A stretch of DNA of 64,000 nt. It comes from Kryptolebias marmoratus (lineage: Eukaryota; Chordata; Actinopteri; Cyprinodontiformes; Rivulidae). A program made the position numbers and the translations under genes. The stretch is taken from NCBI RefSeq assembly GCF_001649575.2, contig NC_051433.1, forward strand, positions 21,496,238-21,560,237. Reading direction: 5' to 3'. Shown here one piece after another: positions 47,701 to 58,262 of the stretch (within the stretch, counting starts at the first letter, position 1; every line of letters begins with the position of its first letter). A model generated the notes under the pieces. The model did no database searches. It was not told the origin of the DNA and saw only the letters and a program-made list of their open reading frames with translations.

Positions 47701-50700
47701 GGTCTGAATAGAACTGTCTCACATTTGATGCTGACCAAAAGTATGATCAGAACACCCAGGACAGATGTTAATGCCAGGTCTGAATGAGGTCGCAGTAATC
47801 GCTATTTAATTTGGCTCAGCTCATTTAAAAATAGGTGGAAATGAACGCCCTAGAGGATTTTGTTTGGTAGTCTGGGTATGACCTCAACAGCTCCCACTTA
47901 ACCTATTTTGAGAAACACACAACAGATGCACACCCACACACACTCATAAAATATAAACAGATGTTTCAACCTTTTGCACACTCGCCACTTAAAAAGACCC
48001 TTTAGCCACAGCAATAGATCTTTATTATCTACTTAAACCTAAAGGGGCTCCATCACCTGACAGTTAAATCTTGGTTATTGCACTGGTGCTGGAGAGCTGA
48101 ATTCATAAACCTGATGACACAGAGGAGCAGCAACAGCGCAAGAAATGAGTTTGGGCATTACAGACAATGGCCACTGGGTCAATGAGGGGGGAGCAGAGAA
48201 GCGCGTCCCAAGAGAGGGAGAAAGAGAGATTTTCATTGCACCAAATAAAGACAGCACAATATCACTTGGCCAATGTGTTGCAATGACAGTAACGATTGAT
48301 TGAGGTTCATTGTATCAAAGCTGACCCTTTTGACTGCCGTGTTGCCATGGATACACATCATCTCTCTCAGTGATGGCCAATGACTGACAGCAGCTGACAC
48401 AGTGTTAACAATTACATCCATCACCTGGGGCTGGTATTACATATATATATTATTATTATTATTTGTAAGTGTTCTCTGCATGATGTATTCACCCCTGAGA
48501 GCAACCCTGTCTCACCGAAAAGCTGTTCTTGTACAATAAAATGCTTTGGCAATGCCACTGACATCACAAAAATGTTTTCTAGGTGACATTTCATTCATTT
48601 TTGTTAGTTTTACCAACAAATGCATGTTGGGTTTTTGAGTCACTGAGGACTTCTAATAAACTAGACCTTGATCTTTGTTAAATCTTAAACATTAAATGGT
48701 TTTATTTTACTGTGGTTTCTCAAAATCAGTGCTAAGCAGCACAGCCTGAAGCATCCACTTTTACCATATAAAATGCACAACTTTAGAAGATACTTCCAGT
48801 GAACTAAAGTATCTGACTGCAGGTTTTTTTCTGTCTTCTTTACAATGAATTTCCAGATGCAAATGATAGGTTTTAGAAGACGGGGTCTTCACAGGTCAGT
48901 GTTTTCTTCATTAATGCCATTTAACCCCACTACCACAGTGTTCTGTAGTGTTTTCATTTGCATTGTTATCCTTATTTTCCACATGATCAAGCTTACACAG
49001 CAAAGCATATTACACAGTTTGGTGGTTTTGCACTTTCCATAAATGAAAATTGACTTGGCTTTGCTTGTGCTGATGTCGTAGGAAACCTACTAGTTAGTAC
49101 ATAGAGCATCTCACACCCCGCCAGACCCCACATTCCCCGAGGCTCATGAGAATACGCAAGAGCCCTTGCCTGAAAAAACCTCAGCAAAAATCTCTGACCA
49201 CAGACAGGGCAGCTAGGCCATTCGTGTCTCTTGGGTGTGCGTCATGAGAAAGAGATAAAAAGAGAAACTGGAGATGGCTGACAGAACGGTTCATCAATGC
49301 TCTCCAGAGAAATGATCGTCCTGCCAAAGCAAAAGTCAATAACCTGAAGAGAAGTTGAGCATCAGTCGGCACAGCAAACGGAGATGACACAATAACATTA
49401 AAAAAATCTTTACAGAGGACAAAACAAGTTGCCTGAAGGTAGAGCTGAAATAAGATAATATCCAGAGAATATTTCAGTATTGTGTATCAAGATTCTAGGC
49501 AATCCTGAGTAACTCTAACCCCTCCTTTTTTTTCTTCACATCTTGTGTTTTTTAGGTGGAGTTGTGGGCAGTTCTGCGTTTCATCTTCTGTTCCTGCTGC
49601 TGTTTCTGCTAATAATACTGCCATCTGAAACAGATGAATCCTCAATAATCAGCTACTATTTATGCTGAGCTGGGACAACTGTTTGACGCCAGATCGTTGT
49701 AGCCACAGTGACGATCGCTTTGGTCTCACTTCTATCCTCGTGTTCCTTGTGATCTTTTTTTTTTGTATTTCTCCCTCACAGACTTATCTGAGTTGCTGTG
49801 ACAGCTCCCTTCACCTTCAGTGAACTGATCTGTGATCTCTCTGATGACAAAGATTCACTTGTTGCTCACACCCTACTACAAGCTCAGCAAAATCACTGTA
49901 ACTTACCTGAAGACTCACCTGCCTGCCCACTCTCCACCAAGCTCTCCTTGTTGTCTACTCGGATTCCCAAACCTCATACGTTGCCAATAAGAAAGGACAT
50001 CACAAGTAAGAAAATTGAATTCAGATTCTCCTGGTCTATCCCTGCTTCACAATCACCTACCTGTCTTCTTTGAGGTCGTTGAGGTAATAAAATACAACTT
50101 ACTCAATTAATAGAATAAAAGTTGCATCCACTCAAAAAAAAAACAGATTTTGAAATTATTTTAGTCTTTTCATTTTCCATCACTCCACCAAAGCTCTTTT
50201 TAAATTACTCACAATGACAAAGAGATTGTTCCTGCTTGTTTATGGCAACACTTAAATGTCAGTGGTTACATCTTTTACATATTTTTGCAGTTATGTAAAA
50301 GTTTTCTCTTTTTTGTAGTATAAATAAAGGAATTTGGCTGCTTACAGCTGAGTTACTGCCAAAGTGTTTTTGTTAAATGTTGTGCTCGGCCTCATTGTTT
50401 TGTAAATTGTGAGCCAGCCCTCAGGAAAGTGTACTGGATTTATGAGACAAAGTCTGTTTGTGAAAGGTTTTTTTATTTGTATAATTAGTGTCAGTAAATT
50501 GCATCATTCCTTTACTTGTCATACTGCATCTCATTAAATCACCGTGTGTTAAGTCATTGTGATGTGGGGGTGAATCATATCTTTTTGAATAGGTTTTTGC
50601 TGTTGCTGTATCTCTAATGTATCAGACTGTTTTCAGTGAATCGAGAAATGTATACCATCGACCGTAGATAAGAGACACACAATTTTAATATCCTCCTTCT

Positions 50701-51123
50701 ACAGAAAGTCACTTTGAATGTTTGACAAAGAAAATTACCAAATCTGACCATTCATTTAAAGATACAGTATATTATTACATTAAAAACAAACAAACAGGGT
50801 CATGTGGATCAAATACAATAAAAAACATGATAATGGTGTATTTTCTGGAAGTGCACAACGCACATATACTTAAAAGTTATTTTTAAATTAATCTACCACA
50901 AGCCTAATTTTATGGTAATATAGATCTCTCATTTCCTGTCTGCCAGGGACCCATCGTGATTAGAAAGACCTTAATAATTTCCAAAACAAAAGCCCACTGG
51001 AGACACAGAGGGAAGGCTGTGGCGCTTGCTGTTGATATTGTTCCATCAGACAACTCGAAGAGAGGAAGTCCTCTGTCTGAGCTGCCAGGCCTGGCTGTTC
51101 TTTGGACAGGGGGGCGTCCTGGG

Positions 51124-51170
51124 GATAAGAGACCGCCCTGTTATCTTTGTGTAAAAGGTCACACAGGTCT
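51124..51170. promoter_or_regulatory. Candidate regulatory motif cluster (two GATA sites plus a DR3)
   Basis: GATAAG at 51124-51129 and TTATCT at 51141-51146 face each other. AGGTCA at 51156-51161 and AGGTCT at 51165-51170 form a direct repeat spaced by 3. The surrounding 300 bp is less AT-rich than its neighbours. Enhancer function is only a guess. Confidence 0.25.
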
Positions 51171-54100
51171 GACGGAAGATGCAAAAGCAACAGCCATCTG
51201 TGTTTTCCACACTCGGCGGTGCCACTGTCTAAACACAAGAGTAAGCGAGCACACGCACTCAGATATCCCATCGTTCACTCCAATCTGCAGATGATGGGAA
51301 TTTCACGAAAAATGTATTGCCAGAAGAGATTGGAAAGTCCCCTGATATGTTATCCCACTTGTAATTTGCGTGCCAAGTGTCATTGTTTTCACAACACAAT
51401 TTATGTACCTGCTGTACTTGCTGCAAAGAATAATATCAGACTTTTGACTTATGCTTTCTGTTCATATTGTGTTGAATGTCATGTTTTTATTAATTATTTT
51501 CCAGAATACAAACCTTCCCAGGCTATATTTTATTCTGCAGCTCTGACATAAAAAAATAAATGAAAAAAAAACATCTGTTCAATTTTGCAGTTATTGTCTC
51601 AGTTCTCAGTTTATATTGCGCACTTATTTTTATTGCTCCATGAGTCATCATCTCCAACCAAACTTTAATATGACTGCTAAAATCTTGCATTTCAACTTTT
51701 AGACTGTTTCCAGTTTTGTCTTTGACTGAAAAATGTGAAAACACTTACAGGAAGAGAAAATTCTGACTTGGGGATTTGCTCTTTTTTTTTAAACCCAAAT
51801 CCTGTTTTTTTCACTCCAGATCTTTTAGTGATACACACACTCTGAGTGGTGGTTGTGGATTGAACACACACTTACTGTGTCTAGTTTTTTTTACACACAG
51901 TGTATGTAAAGTGATAAACAAAGGCGTTCTGCACAGTTTGATTAATTAAAAAAACGAAGTAAAGGTCTGCAGAGATACAGACCATAGAAACTCACCAGTC
52001 TCTGACAAAGACAGTTTTTTGTTTTGTTTTTTACTTGGGATTTTTTAAAATTCAATAGATGCACATAGCAGTATGGATGGTTCTGTCTGCTACATGTGAA
52101 AAAAGAATAACAACTCCTCTGTTATCGGTGTCTGGCCTACTTTCTAGGTTTTAGGCTAATTAACGGCAACGCTGACAGCCACTGTGCCACAGCCAGTGAA
52201 TTTAGCTACAGAGCAACAATGCTCTGTTTTTCCTGGAAATGAAGAAGTGCTGCCACTAGAAGAGGTCAGAACAACACAAACTTCTGAAACTTTGCAATAC
52301 AGTCATTTCTTAAAGAGCGCTTGTGACAAGCACAAAAACAGTAGCATGCGTTTAATATCTTTTATATTCGATATAATGCACATTTGTATTCAGCGGATGA
52401 CAATGATGCATGGCTGTACAGTTTGACTGATTTGCTGTGGAGTTCTAAAGGCTCTTTGGGGAATTTAATCCCTATTTGCGGCTTTTTTGATAAACTGCTG
52501 ACTTCCACAGTCCACCTGTTTACTGTAAAGCTCTGTCACATGCAGAGCCAGTCACTGGGGGATTTTTGGATGGGGTCCTGCTGACAGTAAGGTTTTATTT
52601 TCCTTTTTGCTCTAGAAAATTGATGTTACACATTAAGGCCCCAGACTTTATTAGGCAAGTGGTTGATGCGTTTAATAATGTATTATCTATATTGTCACAG
52701 TTCTTTGTTGAAAACATCCAAACCCTATTAATCCTAAAATAATCTCCACACTCCACAGTTCTCTGACGTTTTAATAAAGTCTGTTGTCCTGTCATATATA
52801 TCTCGTCGGCTCTATAGCCTTTTAATAAGAATCTAAAGATTGGAGGGACTATGTTTGTCTCAGAGGTGGGACACTGCTGTTGCTACAGGCCATGCACAGC
52901 TGGGAATCAATAAAACATATCAATACTGAATCGATCCATCGCAGAAGTCAAATGCTTTGCCATCCAATTACAAAGGTGTTTTAGGTCACTTTAAACAGTG
53001 AAAGGCCTGATGCTTCACGAGATTCACAAAAATCAATATGTGAGTTTGATATACTGCAACTGTATGATTCAGTTCTTTGGTTAAACCTACAGTACATTCT
53101 GGTACATCGTATTAAACATAAGCTATCTAGTAATCAGCAATGTTTAAGAGTGATTTCAGGTTACTTTATTCTTAAAAACTCGTATATATTCAGCAGATTC
53201 ATTGCAGACAGTGTCAATCAAACGCTAAAGCAGGTGTTATGGATTTTCTCAGCTCTGGGAATAAGTTGCTGACCGCTTTCCCGATCCCCTTTCCTGTTTT
53301 GTGTTGTTCATGCAGCCGAGCATAGGGGAGATAAAGCTGCTTCGTTCCGTGCCACTACGGCATGTTTTCTTCTATATCTCCAGTCCGCCTTTCTCTTCCA
53401 GTCAAGCTGCGTTCCAGGTGGGGGTGACAGAGCACAGCTCGCAGCCACAGGCTGTCCAGGAAACCCGTGTCCTGTGTCCAAAAAAACATGTTTTGACCGT
53501 CTGTGCCACATCTGGAGGGATATTTACTCCGAAAGCCATTCACTCCTCCGGCAACATGACACAATGCTCTTGACAGGTTGTATTTGCACTCCCTGCAAAA
53601 AAAAGCAAAACATATTTTGCTCAAATGAAAGCATAAAAAAGGTCACATGTACCAATTAAGCTCTCGAGGGTGGTCATTTGGCACTGCTAAAACACTAGAG
53701 CAGAGCTATGTTTGGTAATCCATTTCAAAAAACAAAAGGTTACTTTATGGCAGCTATAAATGTGCTACTACTGACACGTAAAAAAAAAATGTTTGGCTTC
53801 CACACTTCACAATGTGACAAGCAGTGGCAAAACAGCACAGTGATTAAATCATTTTGTTGTAGCATAATATAACATAGCTTACGCAGCAGCCTTTAAAAGG
53901 TTTAAGTGCCTAAAGCACAAAGATCACATCTTTAACAAAAGTGGTTTCACATTTAATACTCTTTTTAGTGACAAACTAAATAATTCAGAAACTCTGTAAT
54001 TACACGCACCGACGCATTTACTCTTTAATGAGATGATCCTTATGCAAGAGCAAAGATAATATGGCCTGATCATGACATGAACACTCTCTAATCACCTCTT

Positions 54101-54333
54101 AAAGTATGATAGCACTTTGCACGTGCAGCAAAGCCCCAATCCTTCCTGCACCAAACCATCTGGAAGGGGAATTTGGCTGAGTGTAATGAATGGGTCTATA
54201 TGCCACTGCAGCAGTCAGGACCAGAGCCCCGTGGCGATTCACTACAGCCGACTCTTTTATTGTGCTTCTCCTTCCTACCACTATCCACTTCATCTCTGCT
54301 GTGTGTGCTGCATTGTTTGACCTTCAGGTGTGC

Positions 54334-54360
54334 AGAGGAGGAGGAGGAGGAGGAGGAGGA
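54334..54360. repeat. (GGA)n short tandem repeat
   Basis: About nine GGA units, followed by an AGAAG transition. It makes the glycine-rich and arginine-rich chance frames around it. Confidence 0.9.
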
Positions 54361-54619
54361 AGAAGTGTGATAGTCTCATCCCAACATGTGGGCGTCTGAA
54401 CAGGGTTAGGGGCTGTCAAACCGAAAAACCCAATTGGACTGAAATCCCAGACTTCGTTATGTTTCCAGTAATCTCTCTGACCTTCAAGTTCTTCTATGGG
54501 CTCCAGAGTTAAGTTGTTTAAAGCGCAATGGCTCAAACTATCAAACGCATGGGCAGCATCTGTCGTTATCACCTGCAGCCAAAAAGGTGAAGATGGGCGA
54601 TAATGTTTTTGCCCATGTG

Positions 54620-54944
54620 TCTTATGTATGTGCTTGTGTCTGTCTGTTACCAAAATATCTTACGAACCACTGCACACATTTTAATGAAACATTCAGGAAA
54701 TAATCACTGGATAAACCTCTACAACTGAATAACTTTTAAAGCAAACCTAATTCAAGTCTGTCCCCAAAGCCTACTGACCTGTAAAACCACAAAAATGGCT
54801 ATAATTCAGTCAGTTTTACAGATATCAAGCTAAAATTTGGTGTGGTTGTAGCTGAAAGTCATTCACAAAAATACTCCAAGTGCTAATCATTGTGAAAATC
54901 TTTTGCTCAAAATTATAGTATTAACTGTTAAGAGTCAACCCTGT
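54620..54944 (-). repeat. Dispersed repeat, copy 2
   Basis: Begins TGTCTGTCTGTTACCAAAAT, has GAACCACTGCACACATTTTA and the AGCTAAAATTTGGTGTGGTT block. It lacks the final ATGCATTCCT end and runs directly into copy 3. Confidence 0.65.
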
Positions 54945-55350
54945 TTGTCTGTTAGCAAAATATCTAATGAACCACAAGATCGATTTTAATAAACCTTTCA
55001 AAACATAAACACTGGAAGTTCAACTACAACTGATTATTGTCTCGAGTCAATCCAGTTCAAAGATGGCTGCCACAGCTAATCAATATTAGCCAACACAAAA
55101 TGGCTACAGTTGAGTTAATTTTACTGTTATTGAGCTAAAACTAGATGTCATAGTAGCTAAGGGTCAATCACAACATTTACTCTGACTGTGACATCTTGCA
55201 ATATTGCATGAGATCGCACATAATGGTATTTTTAAGGTTTGACCAAAACGACAACAACTCCAAAATTTTGCAACATAAGATGATCTTAGTCTAAAACTCT
55301 ACTATGAAAGACTGGTCATATGCATTCCTTCAAGGAGTGCTAGGCCTTTA
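54945..55350 (-). repeat. Dispersed repeat, copy 3
   Basis: Same order as the copy at 7355-7790: GTTTGTCTGTTAGCAAAATA, GAACCACAAGATCGATTTTA, TCTTGCAATATTGCATGAGA and the ATGCATTCCTTCAAGGAGTG end. Confidence 0.7.
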
Positions 55351-56265
55351 ATTCAGTTGTGTTTAAGGCTATATGAAGGGTTAACATCAGCAACCGTTCC
55401 CATTTGTTGCTAGGGAAGTGTTGCCTGTTGTGCAGGAAACAGGGAGAGCAGTTTCCTGTTATGGAGAGAGGTTTTTCAAGAGCTGCATTCATTTAATCCT
55501 ATAACAGATGCTTGCTCAGGAAGTGAAGCCAGAAGCAAAAAGCTTAAGGTGTCCTGGAAAAACTGTTTTTGGAAACTGCTTTTAGGAACCTTTCTATGCT
55601 CTCTTCTGGATCAGGAAATATATAGTCCAAGCAAAACATGCTGGGGACAGCTGTGAGGAAAAAAAGCCTGCTTCAGTTCTTATTGTGTCACATATCATGT
55701 AAAATGCAAAGCTGTTCAGTTCTATTGAGTGTTAGCAGTCAGCTGAGCAGTTTATGGATCTGTATGGGTTTTAAATTTACAACACTTTGTATGTTAGTGA
55801 AAAGACATACCAGCCAGCTAAACAAGGAGATCTCTCATTAAGGAGAAAAATGTTTGTGCAAAACCATTATGGCTTCATCAGACAATAAACTAGACATGAA
55901 TAGTGTCTTTGAGCTATAAACATATTGTTCAAATTATTCATACTTATGTGATTTGATGCTCTTTTTTGATCCTGTTGTTGCTAATATTGTGACCTTTTTG
56001 CACACATAAGATGACAGAAGGCCATTTTTGTTTAATTAAAAATACTAAATTGCCACACAATAAATTGATAGGCCTAGTGCATTGCTTGCATCTATTATAT
56101 ATAACATCATATCATTTGCAAAAAATACACAATGAACAAACTGTTTCCTGAAGCTAACATTTGTTGCATCTTTGTTAATCATTAATTGCTTTGTAAATGG
56201 ATTCCTTCAGGTAGAAATGCCCGACAACATTGTCAGGGTGTTTTTCTTTTGTTTTTCCAATGAGG
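55351..56265. other. Gene-free sequence, nothing recognised
   Basis: AT-rich. The short frames have no family features. Confidence 0.45.
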
Positions 56266-56545
56266 ACAAGTTTGCAGCATACATTATGTTTGAAGTAGAA
56301 GTACTCAGAGAGAACAAACCACTGCCAAGGCTACAGGGTCAAATAAAGAATCGTAGGATCCAGACTGTGATCAAGATCATCACCAAGTTTTAGTCGCTTG
56401 TTTTTTGTGACAACCCCAACATTTCCTGAAATTTTTGTCAAAATCTGTTTTTCCGTTTTTAATTTAACTTGCTAACAGACGGACGGACAGCAAACCAACC
56501 AAAACTACCAAAATCATATCCTCTGGGTCAGAGGTAAAAAAAACA
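56266..56545 (+). mobile_element. 3' end of an interspersed retroelement (RTE/Expander-like)
   Basis: Contains GATCCAGACTGTGATCAAGA, ACATTTCCTGAAATTTTTGT, TTGCTAACAGACGGACGGAC and the end ATCCTCTGGGTCAGAGG. I recall this order from the 3' terminus of a fish-wide retroelement. The left limit is uncertain. Confidence 0.55.
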
Positions 56546-57149
56546 CAACAACCACCCTTTAGTATATTGAACATACTGCCTGTGAACTAACAGTTGTGAA
56601 TATTAATATGATCAGTTCAGTTCTGATCAAAAAAAAGAAAAATTTAAAGTCATATTTTTTTTAAAAAACACACTTAATTTTAAAGATGCAAACACAGCAG
56701 TTCAGGCTTTCTGCAACTGTTCTGAATGTGACATTAATTTCATCATCTTACCTGTTGTCTTGGTCCACCATGAGTTTTGGGACCACTGTGTGTGAGCTGT
56801 ATCTAAAATGGTGACGCCATATATACAACAGACAAAATATACTGCAAGTTAAACCACAATACTGTGTGGACAGTGTGTGTAAATATTGTATACAGTTTTA
56901 CTGGTGCTGCCATATTGGATTCTTGGAACCAGAGTCTGAGTAGTGGGAGTGTGGGTCTTTAAGTCCCGCCTACTCCCCCGCACATAATCATGGTGTCGTA
57001 TGAGCTCTTTTTAAAGCATAAAATAACTAAATATTTGAACACACAGCACCAAAGTAAGAACTATATGAGTCAACACAGTCAACACGTGCAAATAATTATC
57101 TGAGGTTTAATTTTTGTTTTCTTTTCTTTCTTTTTTTTTTTTTGACCAA

Positions 57150-57255
57150 AGACAATGACTTGCTCCCCCACCTCTGGCACAATGACCGCTGGAGTTAGGC
57201 ACCAGCTCCACTACGACCCTGCATAGAAAAGTGGGTAAAGAAAATGAGGATAAAG
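57150..57255 (+). mobile_element. SINE 3' fragment
   Basis: Degenerate match to the same 3' segment as at 42.06-42.16 kb (CACAATGACCGCTGGAGTTA, GGCACCAGCTCCACTACGAC, GTGGGTAAAGAAAATGAGGA). Confidence 0.6.
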
Positions 57256-57699
57256 AACAATGTTTTGGTCATTTACTGGAGGAGACAGGACCAAAAAATT
57301 AATATACTGGAACCAGTGAACAGGGAAGCTGGTCCCATTCTAGCTTCAACTTCCTGGTTCTAATTGGATGTCTAAATTTACTCTGGAAAAGGCTTATTTA
57401 CTTCTTGTTTTTTTTTTTTTTTTCAAATAGGCAGTTGACAAATCATTGCATTATCTCCACCGATAGGCTGCAGTGAAAGCTGTAGGTGGAACGCTGTGGT
57501 GTGGCTGAATTAAGACAAGTATAAACACAAACGTGTGCGCGCATTTCTGTCAGTACAAATGTTGATCTTGTAAGACCTGCTCAGCTAAGTTTAGACCTAC
57601 TTTAGTTAAAGACATGAACTGTTCCTTATGCTGTACAGTGGCATAAAAGCAGTATAGACATTGCTATAATTTTGCTGAAGAGTCTTCCCTAGTTTTCAT

Positions 57700-58262
57700 T
57701 CTTTTTTGAAGTTGTTTTTTTGCTTTGTTTGAGACATCAGAGACCAGATTCACAAGGTCTAAGGTCCGCTTCGGGCCCTCGGGCCGTATTTTGTCCATCT
57801 GTGCCGAGCGCGTAGTTCCAGAGTATCTGAAAGGTAATGGAGTGGACTGTGAGAAAGGAAAAAAAAGACAGAAACACATTGAGTGGTTGGAGCTCCATGT
57901 GTGCGCAGTACTGAAGTCCAGCCTCAGGAAGAGCCCAGCAGCACCTCCCGTTTCCACAGAGGAGCGCAGCCGCGCGCGCTGGAACAGGATCACAAGGAGC
58001 GGAGATGCTGCTCGCTGCTGGCTGCGAGAGCTGAGCCCACCGCTGCGAGACTGCAAGCAGCTTACAAAAAGTCTCCAACCATCGGAGAAGGCGATGAGGA
58101 TGACTCCTCCGGCACAGCTTCCATTCGACGCGATGCCTACGACGCTTATGGATTAAGTTTCAGCGGGATTTGGAGGAACGCAGCCTCAGCGTGAGGAGAG
58201 GGGGGGAGAGATGAGGACAAGTGTCGCTTACCGTGGATGATGATGTCCCACAATGAGCTCAG
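57700..58262 (+). promoter_or_regulatory. fgd5 promoter and first exon (limits approximate)
   Basis: A CG-rich island in AT-rich surroundings, with GCCGAGCGCG and CGCAGCCGCGCGCGCTGG runs. It ends at a splice donor TCAG|GTTGGT (58262/58263). I cannot place the transcription start. The leader contains at least two complete short upstream frames (58094-58156 and 58211-58240). Confidence 0.5.
58094..58156 (+). other. Upstream open reading frame in the fgd5 leader (20 codons)
   Basis: The ATG at 58094 opens a 20-codon frame ending TAA at 58154-58156. A second complete frame of 9 codons follows at 58211-58240. Both end before the inferred fgd5 start at 58253. They matter only if transcription starts upstream of them, which I infer. 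Confidence 0.4.

Larger units (their letters stand above)
44796..54600. other. Long gene-free sequence
   Basis: No coding exon is recognised. Visible items are a short (AC)n at 46301-46318, an ATT run near 48449-48462, a GATA/direct-repeat motif cluster at 51124-51170, and a (GGA)n run at 54334-54360. The 134-codon and shorter frames here have no family features. The ARL6IP5 and LMOD3 proteins expected from human gene order were looked for among the open frames and not found. Confidence 0.45.

Noticed and set aside
49798..51551. Frames of 91-134 codons as remnants of ARL6IP5 or LMOD3
   Set aside because: None shows the PRA1-type hydrophobic segments or leiomodin sequence I would expect, and no splice-compatible set was found.
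54190..54512. Glycine-rich and arginine-rich frames near 54.3 kb
   Set aside because: They are produced by the (GGA)n repeat.
57664..58194. Several 100-143 codon frames on both strands around the fgd5 first exon
   Set aside because: They follow from CG-rich composition without stop codons. They overlap each other in antisense, lack family features and are not spliced in frame to fgd5.
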